Assembly (NCBI GenBank): GCA_947451115.1
Contig: CANFXV010000017.1
Coordinates: 1-45,624, forward strand
DNA length: 45,624 nucleotides
Source of the DNA: Bacteroidota bacterium
Lineage (GTDB): Bacteria > Bacteroidota > Bacteroidia > Chitinophagales > Chitinophagaceae
Reading direction: 5' to 3'
The notes under the pieces were generated by a model that saw nothing but the letters and a program-made list of their open reading frames with translations, was not told where the DNA came from and made no database searches. Each line of letters begins with the position of its first letter. Positions within the stretch are counted from its first letter, which is position 1. Both the position numbers and the translations under genes were made by a program. Below are positions 16,168-25,921 of this stretch, piece by piece.

Positions 16168-17016
16168 ATGAACGAAGCAAAACTAATTGGCATTGATTTA
16201 GGGGCGACCAATATTCGTGCTGGCATAGTGCAGGGTGGTACGATAAAAAAAATAGAAACTAAAAAGATAAAAAGTGCGGGTACCGTCGAAGATGTATTGG
16301 CAGATTTTTATTTATTGATTGATGCACTTCTAGATAAGGATGTTGTGGCCATTGGTGTGGGTGTGCCAAGTGTAGTGGATTTAGCCAAGGGTATTGTGTA
16401 TGATGTGCAACATATTCCTTCTTGGAAAGAAGTACCCTTGAAAGCCATCTTAGAAGCCAAATATAAAATTCCAGTTTTTGTCAACAACGATGCCAATTGT
16501 TTTGCCTTGGGGGAATTTCATTTTGGCAAAGGCAAGGATAAAACAGAAATGATTGGACTCACCATTGGCACAGGATTGGGCGCTGGCGCCATTGTCAACA
16601 AACATTTATTTGCAGGCCCTAATTGTGGAGTAGGTGAATTTGGGATGGTAGATTACCTAGACCACAACTATGAATATTATGCCAGTGGTCAATATTTCTC
16701 TCATTTGTACAATTTAAATGGAGAAGAAGTTTTTGAACGCGCCAAGGCGGGAGATGTGTTAGCCCAAGAATATTACAGCGAACTAGGCACACATTTGGGC
16801 AATGCCATTAAATTAATCATGTACACTTTTGATGCTTCCTATATAGTTTTAGGAGGTTCCGTGCGTCATGCCTATCCTTATTTTGAAAAAAATATGTGGG
16901 CACGTATTCAAACCTTTGCCTATGGGCATTCCATTACCAATTTAAAAATTGATTTGTCTGATTTAGACAATGCTGGAATTTTAGGGGCTGCTGGTTTATA
17001 CTACGATCAATTATAA
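16168..17016 (+). CDS. ROK family sugar kinase (glucokinase-like)
   Basis: 282-residue ROK kinase: phosphate-binding loop LIGIDLGATNIRAGIV (residues 6-21), NNDANCFALGEFHFG with the catalytic Asp, GLTIGTGLGAGAIV, and DNAGILGAAGL near the C-terminus. The usual zinc motif CGCGxxGCxE is missing and replaced by a short segment ending YEYYASGQYF, so it is a zinc-less ROK subtype. The likely substrate is glucose or a related hexose delivered by the adjacent transporter. Its stop codon abuts the convergent Gfo/Idh/MocA gene (TTATAA shared). Confidence 0.88.
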   Translation: MNEAKLIGIDLGATNIRAGIVQGGTIKKIETKKIKSAGTVEDVLADFYLLIDALLDKDVVAIGVGVPSVVDLAKGIVYDVQHIPSWKEVPLKAILEAKYKIPVFVNNDANCFALGEFHFGKGKDKTEMIGLTIGTGLGAGAIVNKHLFAGPNCGVGEFGMVDYLDHNYEYYASGQYFSHLYNLNGEEVFERAKAGDVLAQEYYSELGTHLGNAIKLIMYTFDASYIVLGGSVRHAYPYFEKNMWARIQTFAYGHSITNLKIDLSDLDNAGILGAAGLYYDQL

Positions 17017-18513
17017 TTTTAATTCTCCCCAACCTTTTCTGTATTCTCTTTTAATGAATTGATTCGCTGCTTCAAAATTAGTCACCCGCATATTGGCGCC
17101 ATCCCATTTCAAGGCCTTGTATCTTCCAGAAAATTTATAGCCTTCCATATTGCCATAGACTGGATCTACTTTTTTTATTTTTTCACGAATATTAAAACTG
17201 CGCAACAATAAATTACCTAACAATACTGTTTCGGTTAAGGGCCCAGCATAACCCACAAAAGGAGAGTCTACTTCCATATTGCCATAGCCTGCAATACTTG
17301 CATCTACCCACTGCCACCAATGCCCATCCATATCGCCTTTGACTCTTGCGTATTTTTTAGGAACATTTATATCCTTATTTAAACTAAGCGGTAATAACCT
17401 GGGATGACTTCCACCCCAACCGCAGGCTACTTTTCCTTTGGTACCTATAAATAAAGTAGCGCCTTCAAAATCATTTTCACCAGGGAAGTCTCCAAGTGCA
17501 TCATTAAAATTTAAATCGGGGTCTAATTCATTTACACGTTCTGGTGTAATGCCTCCATCCATCCAAAATAAATCTAAGTCCTTCCCGTTTTTTTGTTTGA
17601 ACTTAAATTTTAAAGAACTGGATACAGGCCCACTTTCTGGGAACACGCCTTCTTTAAAAATGCCACTGTACACCGTACTTGCACTTCCAGAAATTTCTGT
17701 TGGATAACCCAATTCTAATAACTTAAAGGGTGGTCCCATAATATGACAACCCATATCGCCTAAAGCACCTGTTCCAAATTCCCACCAACCTCTCCAATTA
17801 AAAGGAACCAAGTTATCAATGTAATTTGTTTTTTGTGCCGTGCCCAACCATAGGTCCCAGTTTAATTCTTTAGGAATAGGTGGTGTTGTTTTTGGCCAAG
17901 AGATTCCTTGAGGCCAAACAGGACGATCGGTCCAGCAATATACTTTTTCAATATCACCAATCAATCCTGCTTCAAACCATTCACGCATGGTACGCATACC
18001 ATCGCAAGAAGCGCCCTGGTCGCCCATTTGTGTGACTACCTTGTATTTTTCTGCCGCCTGCGTTAATATTCTGGCTTCATAAATATCATGTGTTAAAGGC
18101 TTTTGCAAATACAAATGTTTTTTTAACTGCATTGCAGATAATCCAACTAGTGCATGGTTATGATCGGGGATGGCTACGGTAACTGCGTCAAAGTTTTTAC
18201 TTTCTTTATCAAACATTTCTCTCCAATCATGATAAAACTTTGCTTTAGGAAACTGCTTTCTTTTAGAAGCGGCTGGTCTTTCATCTACATCACATAAAAA
18301 AGCAATATTGGTATTTTTATTAGGGGTATTGGCTAAATGTTGAATATCATTGTCGCCTTCACCACCACAACCTATGGCGGCAATGTTTAGTTTATCGCTA
18401 GGCGCTACATAACCTACACCACCTAATACACTTCTGGGTACAATGTAAAAACCTGCAGTGGCCATGGCGGCTTTTTTAATAAAATCGGCGCGCCCTAATT
18501 TATTTTTTTTCAT
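17011..18513 (-). CDS. Gfo/Idh/MocA family oxidoreductase, exported
   Basis: 500-residue NAD(P)-dependent sugar oxidoreductase of the large subtype common in Bacteroidota and Planctomycetes. The N-terminal MKKNKLGRADFIKKAAMATA region is a Tat-like signal with a single Arg. The Rossmann loop is NIAAIGCGGEGDNDI and the substrate-side motif LQKPLTHDIYEAR (Lys of the EKP-type site present). Enzymes of this type interconvert sugars and 3-keto sugars. It is the second gene of a pair with the DUF1080 protein (22 bases upstream) and faces the gluconate-dehydrogenase-type genes. Confidence 0.88.
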   Translation of the reverse strand: MKKNKLGRADFIKKAAMATAGFYIVPRSVLGGVGYVAPSDKLNIAAIGCGGEGDNDIQHLANTPNKNTNIAFLCDVDERPAASKRKQFPKAKFYHDWREMFDKESKNFDAVTVAIPDHNHALVGLSAMQLKKHLYLQKPLTHDIYEARILTQAAEKYKVVTQMGDQGASCDGMRTMREWFEAGLIGDIEKVYCWTDRPVWPQGISWPKTTPPIPKELNWDLWLGTAQKTNYIDNLVPFNWRGWWEFGTGALGDMGCHIMGPPFKLLELGYPTEISGSASTVYSGIFKEGVFPESGPVSSSLKFKFKQKNGKDLDLFWMDGGITPERVNELDPDLNFNDALGDFPGENDFEGATLFIGTKGKVACGWGGSHPRLLPLSLNKDINVPKKYARVKGDMDGHWWQWVDASIAGYGNMEVDSPFVGYAGPLTETVLLGNLLLRSFNIREKIKKVDPVYGNMEGYKFSGRYKALKWDGANMRVTNFEAANQFIKREYRKGWGELKL

Positions 18514-18535
18514 AATCGTATAAATTATAAATAGT

Positions 18536-19240
18536 TTATTTACTTGCTTTTTTAAAAAGGGGCTTTACTGCTACTTCTTTAAAATAAACCACATCTTCGT
18601 CTCCATGATTTTGTAAACCTAGATAACCCTCATTGGGACGAATACCAGGATAGGGTTCAAAATCAAATTGTCTTTTTGGCGTTGGATCGCCTTCGGTATA
18701 ATCGGTTACTTTTTCTCCATTTAAAAATACAATTGTACGTGGGCCATCTAAAGTTATTTCTAGTGTATTCCACTCAGGCCCTGGTTTTCCGGGTTTAGCT
18801 AATGGTTTAGTTAAAGCATATAAGGTTCCAGAAATATGGTATTCATCTTCATTGGAAGTTTCTGGATGGTTATCAATCTGTACTTCATAGCCATAAAAAA
18901 CGGGCATCCATTCTTCCTTGGGTTCTACTGGTACTCTTATAAATACACCTGCATTGCTATTGAACTTTTGCATTTTATAAACCACTTTTATAACACAGTT
19001 GCCTAATTTGCCTCCCGTCCAATACAATAAACCCATGCCTCCCTTGCTGGCTAGCAAACCATCTTCCACAAATCTTGATCCTCCACCCACATGCTTCCAG
19101 CCTGTTAAATCTTTACCATTAAAAAGTTGTTTCCAAACTGCTACCTCTTTTTTTGACTGAGCATTCAATGTATAGGAACAAAAAAATATAGCCAACAGCA
19201 ATGCAAGGCTGTATTGAATACTAAGTTTAAATGGGCGCAT
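18536..19240 (-). CDS. DUF1080 protein (3-keto-glycoside hydrolase/lyase-like)
   Basis: 234-residue exported protein: signal peptide (residues 1-27, ending LNAQ), then a concanavalin-like jelly roll of the DUF1080 family, with WKQLFNGKDLTGWKHVGGG, ASKGGMGLLYW, NAGVFIRVP, GYEVQID and WNTLEITLDG. Members act on 3-keto-disaccharides or 3-keto-glucosides in the periplasm. The neighbouring Gfo/Idh/MocA oxidoreductase and the GMC dehydrogenase provide the expected oxidation chemistry. It is the first gene of the minus-strand pair. The 291-base gap to the divergent gene at 19532 is AT-rich and must hold both promoters; no exact -7 box was found. Confidence 0.88.
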   Translation of the reverse strand: MRPFKLSIQYSLALLLAIFFCSYTLNAQSKKEVAVWKQLFNGKDLTGWKHVGGGSRFVEDGLLASKGGMGLLYWTGGKLGNCVIKVVYKMQKFNSNAGVFIRVPVEPKEEWMPVFYGYEVQIDNHPETSNEDEYHISGTLYALTKPLAKPGKPGPEWNTLEITLDGPRTIVFLNGEKVTDYTEGDPTPKRQFDFEPYPGIRPNEGYLGLQNHGDEDVVYFKEVAVKPLFKKASK

Positions 19241-19531
19241 CGTTTATTTTTTTACGTTTAAATTCTTGATTTATTGGTCCTTTAAAATTATGTATTCTAG
19301 CGCATACACTCCGTTTAATTTGAAAAATTGATAGCTTGGCTGTCTATAAGGGTTCAATTAAGCATTTTTAAAATATATCATATACAATTAATTATTAATC
19401 AATTATTTAAACAAAAATTGCTGCGGATAGGGGAATAAAACCACTGATGTATTTTTTTTATCAAGAAGTAGATGGAAAGCCTATTTCGCGTAACTTCAAA
19501 ACATTAATTTATAGACCTAAATGCCTATTCC

Positions 19532-20077
19532 ATGTTAACGACCAGAAGAAAATTAATTAAGCAATTTTTATATGTCTCTGCAGGCTTTGCCCTAGTGCCT
19601 GCTTGCATTCAAGGACCTAAAGGAAAAGCGGCACGTTTTTTAAAAGATTTAAACATTGCCGATGACAAAGAACTTTTGTTAGAGACTATTGTAGATTTTT
19701 TAATTCCGGCCACTAATACACCTGGCGCCAAAGAAATGGAAGCGCATTTATTTGCATTGACCATGATTGACGATTGTTACAAAAAAGAAGATCAAGAAAA
19801 ATTTGTGAGCGGGCTCAATCAATTTGACGCCGCCTGTACCAAATTAGTAGGGCATTCTTTTGCAGAGGCTTCCAAAGAACAAAAAGCAACATTTATAAAA
19901 TCATTGAATCAAAGCAAAGAAAATCCAACCGAGGTAGATTTCTTTTATTCCAATTTGAAAAGATTGACCATACAAGCCTATACCAGTTCTCAGTTTTTTC
20001 TAACCAAAGTGAAGGTGTATGAAATGGTGCCAGGCCGCTTCCATGGCTGCGTTCCAGTAAAACAAAATCTCAACTAA
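19532..20077 (+). CDS. Gluconate 2-dehydrogenase subunit 3 family protein
   Basis: 181-residue small (gamma-type) subunit that accompanies membrane-linked GMC flavoproteins and acts as a Tat hitch-hike partner for their export. It starts MLTTRRKLIKQFLYVSAGFA, a twin-arginine-like signal, followed by a Cys (PACIQGP) that could be a lipid anchor. The remainder is helical, with FLIPATNTPGAKEMEAHLF and DFFYSNLKRLTIQAY, ending in the VPGRFHGCVPV segment typical of the family. It is 23 bases upstream of the GMC subunit. Confidence 0.88.
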   Translation: MLTTRRKLIKQFLYVSAGFALVPACIQGPKGKAARFLKDLNIADDKELLLETIVDFLIPATNTPGAKEMEAHLFALTMIDDCYKKEDQEKFVSGLNQFDAACTKLVGHSFAEASKEQKATFIKSLNQSKENPTEVDFFYSNLKRLTIQAYTSSQFFLTKVKVYEMVPGRFHGCVPVKQNLN

Positions 20078-20100
20078 TTTTTACCCACTAATTTAATTTT

Positions 20101-21792
20101 ATGAGCGATAACAATCTATTTGATGTAATAGTAATAGGTTCGGGCATGACCGGCGGTTGGGCTGCGAAAGAATTTACTGAAAAAGGTTTTAAAACCTTGG
20201 TCCTCGAAAGAGGCCGCAATGTGGAGCACTTAAAAGATTATCCTACCACCAATATGCAACCTTGGGAATTTGAACATAGAGGGGAAATACCAAATAAAAT
20301 CAAAGAAGCCAATCCCATTGCCAGTAAGACCTATGTTTTTAGAGAAGACGCAGCACATTTTGTAGTGAAGGACAATGAACATCCTTATGTACAAGAAAAA
20401 CCCTTTGATTGGATCAGAGGCTATCAAGTGGGTGGTAAATCTTTATTATGGGCTAGGCAAACGCAACGCTGGAGCGAGTTTGACTTTGAAGGACCCAAAA
20501 GAGATGGCTTTGCTGTGGATTGGCCCATTCGTTATGCCGATCTTGCTCCTTGGTACAGTCATGTAGAAAAATTTGTGGGTATTTCCGGGAATAAAGATGG
20601 CTTAGCCAATTTACCTGATGGTGAATTTTTACCAGCACTGGACATGAGTTGTATTGAAAATCATTTTAAAGGGGTGATTGAAAAAAATTACAAAGATAGA
20701 AATGTGATTTATGCACGTTGTGCGCATTTGACCAAGCCCAATCAAATACATTTGGATCAGGGCAGAGGCCAATGTCAAAATAGAAATTTATGTCAAAGAG
20801 GTTGTCCTTTTGGCGGCTATTTTTGTAGCAATTCATCCACCCTTCCTTGGGCACAGAAAACAAATAATTTAACCCTACGTCCTCATTCTGTAGTGCATTC
20901 AATTATTTATGATGACAAAAAAGAAAAAGTAACTGGTGTAAGAGTGATTGATGCCATCACTAAAAAAACCTATGACTATTTTGCTAAAGTGGTTTTTCTA
21001 AATGCCGCAGCTTTAAATAGTAATTTAATTTTATTAAACTCTACTTCTAATCGTTTCCCCAATGGATTAGGCAATGACCATGGCGTATTGGGCAAATATG
21101 TGGCCTTTCATAATTACCGCGCACGCGCTTCTGCAACTTTTGAAGGCCTGTTGGATTCTACTACCGACGGGCGTTCAATGACCAGTGCCTACCTGCCTCG
21201 TTTTAGAAACTTACACAAACAAGAAACTGATTTTTTACGTGGCTATGCATTAACTTTTGGTGGAGGTCGAGGCAATAAAACCAATACAGATGGTTTTGGT
21301 ACTGAATTGAAAGACCAATTGGCCAATAAAGAATTAGGTCCATGGTATGTTGGTGCACAAATGATGGGTGAGACCATTCCTAAAGAAACCAATTATCTAA
21401 AATTAGATCCAAATCAAAAAGATGAGTGGGGTATGCCACTACTTTCCATCCATATTGACTATGATGACAATGACGATAAAATGGTGAAAGATTTTACAGA
21501 ACAAATTACAGAGATGTTTACCAAGGCAGGGTATACCAATATTAAAACTTCTGATTCTAAACAAGCACCAGGCTTGGACATTCATGAAATGGGCGGCTGT
21601 CGCATGGGCCATGATCCTAAAACTTCTATGTTGAATAAATGGAATCAATTGCATACTTGTAATAATGTATTTGTTACAGATGGCTCTTCTATGACTTCAA
21701 CTTCTACTCAAAATCCTTCACTCACTTATATGGCACTCACTGCGCGTGCTGTCAATTATGCTGTGGAGCAGTTAAAAAAAGGAGAAATATAA
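20101..21792 (+). CDS. GMC family oxidoreductase (gluconate 2-dehydrogenase-type flavoprotein)
   Basis: 563-residue FAD enzyme that oxidises a sugar or polyol hydroxyl. FAD loop DVIVIGSGMTGGWAAKEF at residues 8-25; flavin attachment region VGGKSLLWARQTQRW; catalytic-side HEMGGCRMG and the C-terminal NPSLTYMALTARAV. Four cysteines at residues 225, 231, 235 and 242 (GQCQNRNLCQRGCPFGGYFC) form a compact cluster like the Fe-S ligating region of FAD glucose/fructose dehydrogenase large subunits. It has no signal peptide of its own and should be exported with subunit 3 just upstream. The usual diheme/triheme cytochrome subunit is absent; the large cytochrome at 22727-25804 is a candidate acceptor. 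Confidence 0.9.
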   Translation: MSDNNLFDVIVIGSGMTGGWAAKEFTEKGFKTLVLERGRNVEHLKDYPTTNMQPWEFEHRGEIPNKIKEANPIASKTYVFREDAAHFVVKDNEHPYVQEKPFDWIRGYQVGGKSLLWARQTQRWSEFDFEGPKRDGFAVDWPIRYADLAPWYSHVEKFVGISGNKDGLANLPDGEFLPALDMSCIENHFKGVIEKNYKDRNVIYARCAHLTKPNQIHLDQGRGQCQNRNLCQRGCPFGGYFCSNSSTLPWAQKTNNLTLRPHSVVHSIIYDDKKEKVTGVRVIDAITKKTYDYFAKVVFLNAAALNSNLILLNSTSNRFPNGLGNDHGVLGKYVAFHNYRARASATFEGLLDSTTDGRSMTSAYLPRFRNLHKQETDFLRGYALTFGGGRGNKTNTDGFGTELKDQLANKELGPWYVGAQMMGETIPKETNYLKLDPNQKDEWGMPLLSIHIDYDDNDDKMVKDFTEQITEMFTKAGYTNIKTSDSKQAPGLDIHEMGGCRMGHDPKTSMLNKWNQLHTCNNVFVTDGSSMTSTSTQNPSLTYMALTARAVNYAVEQLKKGEI

Positions 21793-21847
21793 TAAGTCAT
21801 TAAACTTCACTAATATTGCAAACAATTCCTCGTTTTTAAAATTATAG

Positions 21848-22606
21848 ATGCGCATTAAATTTTATATTCTTAGCTTATTCTTACTGAGTTCGGTTTTTTT
21901 AAAAGCGCAAACTAAGGAAGTGCAATATGGACAACAATCTTGGTTGGATTATCTAAACCAAAATAGATATTCCAAACAATGGGGTTCTTGGATAGATTTA
22001 CAATTGAAATTAGCGGAGGGCTATTATAAATCGGTCTATGCAACTGAAACTACACTAGGGGGAACTTATTATACCAAGAACAATTTAAAAATGGTTGGTG
22101 CTTTAACCTATGTGGATCAAATACATGCAGGCACTAATTCCTACCATCTGAGTGAATACCGTCCTTGGCAAATGGTTCAGCTAAATACAGAATCACCTCA
22201 CGCAAAATTTTTACAATGGCTAAGGCTAGAGGAAAGATTTAAACAAACCGCAGTCCACGACGCCCCATCTTCTAATTATGATTTTACTTACCGACTCAGG
22301 TATTATTTCTTAAGCCAAATACCTTTGACCAAACATCATTATCAAAAAGGAAGTTTGTCATTTGTGGCTTCCAATGAAACCTATTTTAATTTTGGCAAAG
22401 GCATTGTGTACAATACTTTTGATCAAAACAGGTTATCGGCTGGATTTTATTATTATATGAACAAAGACAATATCTTCCAATTTGGCTACACCAATGTGTA
22501 TCAACAATTAAGCGCTAAAAATAAATTTTCCAATTTGGATGTGCTTAGACTTTCGATTTTCAACAACATTACTTTTAAAAAGCAAAGCAAGCCTAGTTCA
22601 TTTTAG
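21848..22606 (+). CDS. DUF2490 family outer-membrane protein
   Basis: 252-residue exported protein with a signal peptide (residues 1-20, ending LKAQ) followed by beta-rich sequence with alternating aromatic residues, ending RLSIFNNITFKKQSKPSSF. This matches DUF2490, predicted outer-membrane barrel proteins of Bacteroidota of unknown function. It lies between the GMC dehydrogenase and the large cytochrome, so it may belong to the same transport or oxidation unit. No ligand can be proposed. Confidence 0.8.
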   Translation: MRIKFYILSLFLLSSVFLKAQTKEVQYGQQSWLDYLNQNRYSKQWGSWIDLQLKLAEGYYKSVYATETTLGGTYYTKNNLKMVGALTYVDQIHAGTNSYHLSEYRPWQMVQLNTESPHAKFLQWLRLEERFKQTAVHDAPSSNYDFTYRLRYYFLSQIPLTKHHYQKGSLSFVASNETYFNFGKGIVYNTFDQNRLSAGFYYYMNKDNIFQFGYTNVYQQLSAKNKFSNLDVLRLSIFNNITFKKQSKPSSF

Positions 22607-22726
22607 CAGAAAAACTGGTTGATTGAATCGCTCTACTTAGGCTCAAAGCACTATTAAGCAATTAGTTGTACTTAAATTTTGTCAACCCTTTATCTTTCTT
22701 TAATTTACTATACTAATATTTTGACT

Positions 22727-25700
22727 ATGCTTAAAACCATCCTAATGAAACTTAATACTTCGCTTGCTGCATTAGCTGCAATAGTCTTATTATTTGTTCT
22801 GAATTTATCTTGTAAAACTCAAGACAATACTAATAACAATTCAACAGATAGTTTAGCAGCACTTCAATCACATCTTTCAGAAAATGCTTTGAAAGGTTTG
22901 GCTATTGCGGATGGCTTAGCAGTGCATACCATTGCTACCGAGCCCATGCTTAAAAACCCTACCAATATAGACGTAGATGAAAAAGGTAGAATTTGGGTAT
23001 CAGAAGCCTACAATTATCGTCCTGCCATCAATGGCAATCCCACCAATCCAAAAGGAGATCGTATCATTATATTAGAAGATAAGAATGGCGATGGTATTAC
23101 CGATACAGCTAAAGTATTTTATCAGGGACCGGAAATTAATGCACCCTTAGGCATTTGTGTTTTGGGCAATAGAGTGATTGTAGCGCAAAGTCCTTATATC
23201 TGGAACTTTTATGATGACAATGGAGATGATGTAGCCGATAGAAAAGAAATTTTATTTCAAGGCATTGGCGGTGATCAACACGATCATGGCGCACATGCAT
23301 TCACTTTTGGCCCTGATGGTAAATTGTATTTTAATTTTGGCAACGAAGGCAAAACATTAAAAGATAAAAATGGCAAAACAGTGTTGGATCAAGATGGTGA
23401 AGAAATTGGTCCAAAAAAATACAAGCAAGGCATGGTTTTTCGTTGCGATCTAGATGGATCTCATGTTGAATGTTTAGGCAATAATTTTCGTAACCCTTAT
23501 GAAGTGGCTGTAGACAGTTATGGAAGTTTATGGCAAAGTGACAATGATGATGATGGCAACAAAGGTACCCGTATCAATTATGTTTTGCCCTATGGCAACT
23601 ATGGATATACAGATGAATTAACTGGTGCAGGCTGGTCTGCCAATAGAACCAATATGGAAGATTCCATTCCATTTCGTCATTGGCATTTAAATGATCCAGG
23701 AGAAGTGCCTAATTTATTACAAACAGGGGCAGGTTCTCCAACAGGTATATTAGTGTATGAAGGGAATTTATTACCTAAAGTTTTTCAAGATCAATTGATA
23801 CATGCGGATGCAGGACCCAATGTAGTTCGTTCTTATTCCATTCAAAATAGTGGTGCGGGTTATACTGCCACCATCAACAATATTTTAAAAGGTGACAAAG
23901 ACCAATGGTTCCGTCCTGCAGATGTTTGTATTGCACCCGATGGATCTTTGATTGTTGCAGATTGGTATGATCCAGGCGTAGGAGGTCATCAGGCCGGAGA
24001 TCAAACACGCGGTCGTATTTATCGTGTGGCACCTCCAAGTTCCTCTACTTATATTATACCTCCTCAAGATTATAGCACAGCTGCGGGTGCGGTGATGGCC
24101 TTGCAAAGTCCAAACCTTTCGGTGCGTTACCATGCCTTTAGGCAATTACAATCTTTTGGAGAAAAATCTATTCCCGCATTGGAAAAATTATGGAATAGTG
24201 CTGCGAATCTTAAAATGCGTGCAAGAGCTTTATGGGCCTTGGTTAAATTACCTAAGGCCGATGTAATAAAATACATCAATCAAGCGGTAAAAGATCCTAA
24301 CCCTAATATACGCATTGTGGCCATTAGGGCTGCTGCTGAACTAAAACAAAATTTAATTCCAGTTTTAAATATTTTAGTGAATGATGGAGATGCACAAGTA
24401 AGAAGAGAAGTGGCAATTGCACTTCATCACAATAGTTCCAATGAAGCACCTGCTATATGGGCAATATTAGCAAGCAAGCATGATAGCAAAGATCGCTGGT
24501 ACCTTGAGGCCCTAGGTATTGGTGCTGATAGACAATGGGATCGTTTTTTTAAAGTATATCTAAGCTTGGTAAAAGATCCATTGAAAGATGCGGCTAGTAA
24601 AGATATTGTTTGGCGTGCCAGAACAGATGAAGCGGTACCTTATTTAGCTTCGTTGGCAGCGGATGAAAAAATTATTTTAAAAGATAGGCTTCGTTATTTC
24701 CGTGCCTTTGATTTTAATCCTGGCCCCAAAAAATCAGGTTTCTTATTAAAGATGATGGATGAAAATAAAAGTGAAGATATTGCATTGAATAAATTAGTCT
24801 TGTTTGCCTTAGACAATAAGTCAGTAGCTAAATCTGCCATTGCTCAAAAAGCATTGCAAGCGGTGATTCAATCGGTAGATGGAACACAGGAGTATATTGA
24901 TTTAGTCAAAAGATATGAACTAAAAGCACAGCGCAATCATTTACTTGAACTTGCGATGAGCAATAAGGACGAAAATATAGGGAAACAAGCTGCGGGCTTA
25001 TTATTTTCTTTTGGTGAAACTAAATTATTATGGTCCACGCTAGCAGGAAAAGATACTACTAAGATAAAATCTTTATTAAATAGTATTGGTAGGGTGGGCA
25101 GTAAGGCATCCATTGACATGCTAGAAACGATTGCCATGTCAAATCAATATGAAAAAAATATTCGTAAAGAGGCGGCAAGTAAAATTGGAAAAAGTTCGGA
25201 CGGAGAAGACAGGGCACTTGCTATTTTAAAAAATAAAAAAATCCCTCAAGATTTAATTCCTGATGTAGTGAACAGCGTGAGAGGCACTTGGCGCACAGCC
25301 ATCATCACCGAAGCGGAAACTTATTTACCAGCGCATGTAACTGCGAATGCTACAGCCATGCCTACTTTAGCAAGTATCAATGCATTTAAAGGCGATGCGG
25401 TGAAAGGGAAAATGGTTTATTCCAATACTTGTGCAGTATGTCATAAAGTAAATGCAGAAGGCAATGATTTTGGTCCTAAGCTTTCTGAAATTGGATCTAA
25501 GTATCCAAAAGAAGGCTTGCTTAATACTATTTTGCATCCATCAGAAGGTATTAGTTTTGGATTTGAAGGGTACACTATAAAATTAAAAGATGGCTCTACT
25601 TTAACAGGCATTATATCAAGTAAGACAGAAACAGACATTGAATTAAAATTACCTGGTGGCAGTAGTCAACAGATAAAAACAAGTCAAGTGCTTTCCTCCA

Positions 25701-25804
25701 CCCAACTTAAAGAATCCATGATGCCCGAAGGCTTGTATAAAACCATGAGTACTCAAGGCATGGCCGATTTACTTGCTTATTTGCAAACGCTGAAGAAGAA
25801 ATGA
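22727..25804 (+). CDS. Large propeller/HEAT/cytochrome c protein (PVC-type heme-binding domain)
   Basis: About 1025 residues, one of the longest proteins here. The start is ATG 22727 (or 22745); the longer frame starts at TTG. Order of parts: signal ending LNLSCKTQ, probably a lipoprotein; a beta-propeller of the membrane-bound dehydrogenase type (GRIWVSEAYNYR; Ca-loop-like DKNGDGITD and DDNGDDVAD; HDHGAHAFTFGPDGKLYF); HEAT-like helical repeats from about residue 440 to 840; and a C-terminal single-heme domain with CAVCH (Cys902, Cys905, His906) and the PVC-type ending ILHPSEGIS...LLAYLQTLK. It probably passes electrons from a periplasmic sugar dehydrogenase to the respiratory chain. Substrate unknown. 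Confidence 0.87.
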   Translation: MLKTILMKLNTSLAALAAIVLLFVLNLSCKTQDNTNNNSTDSLAALQSHLSENALKGLAIADGLAVHTIATEPMLKNPTNIDVDEKGRIWVSEAYNYRPAINGNPTNPKGDRIIILEDKNGDGITDTAKVFYQGPEINAPLGICVLGNRVIVAQSPYIWNFYDDNGDDVADRKEILFQGIGGDQHDHGAHAFTFGPDGKLYFNFGNEGKTLKDKNGKTVLDQDGEEIGPKKYKQGMVFRCDLDGSHVECLGNNFRNPYEVAVDSYGSLWQSDNDDDGNKGTRINYVLPYGNYGYTDELTGAGWSANRTNMEDSIPFRHWHLNDPGEVPNLLQTGAGSPTGILVYEGNLLPKVFQDQLIHADAGPNVVRSYSIQNSGAGYTATINNILKGDKDQWFRPADVCIAPDGSLIVADWYDPGVGGHQAGDQTRGRIYRVAPPSSSTYIIPPQDYSTAAGAVMALQSPNLSVRYHAFRQLQSFGEKSIPALEKLWNSAANLKMRARALWALVKLPKADVIKYINQAVKDPNPNIRIVAIRAAAELKQNLIPVLNILVNDGDAQVRREVAIALHHNSSNEAPAIWAILASKHDSKDRWYLEALGIGADRQWDRFFKVYLSLVKDPLKDAASKDIVWRARTDEAVPYLASLAADEKIILKDRLRYFRAFDFNPGPKKSGFLLKMMDENKSEDIALNKLVLFALDNKSVAKSAIAQKALQAVIQSVDGTQEYIDLVKRYELKAQRNHLLELAMSNKDENIGKQAAGLLFSFGETKLLWSTLAGKDTTKIKSLLNSIGRVGSKASIDMLETIAMSNQYEKNIRKEAASKIGKSSDGEDRALAILKNKKIPQDLIPDVVNSVRGTWRTAIITEAETYLPAHVTANATAMPTLASINAFKGDAVKGKMVYSNTCAVCHKVNAEGNDFGPKLSEIGSKYPKEGLLNTILHPSEGISFGFEGYTIKLKDGSTLTGIISSKTETDIELKLPGGSSQQIKTSQVLSSTQLKESMMPEGLYKTMSTQGMADLLAYLQTLKKK

Positions 25805-25921
25805 TCAATATCATGAATTACTTGCTATCAACAAAATAGTATCGTTCATCATATTATTTTTATTAAACAGCGTAAAATGATTATTTTGAGTAGGCTTCAA
25901 CATCAATAAAAACCAGTTATT

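Noticed and set aside
17011..17016. Overlap of ROK kinase and Gfo/Idh/MocA stop codons as a sign of frameshift
   Set aside because: Both proteins have complete C-terminal family features; the shared TTATAA is just compact convergent packing, as also seen at 13488-13491.
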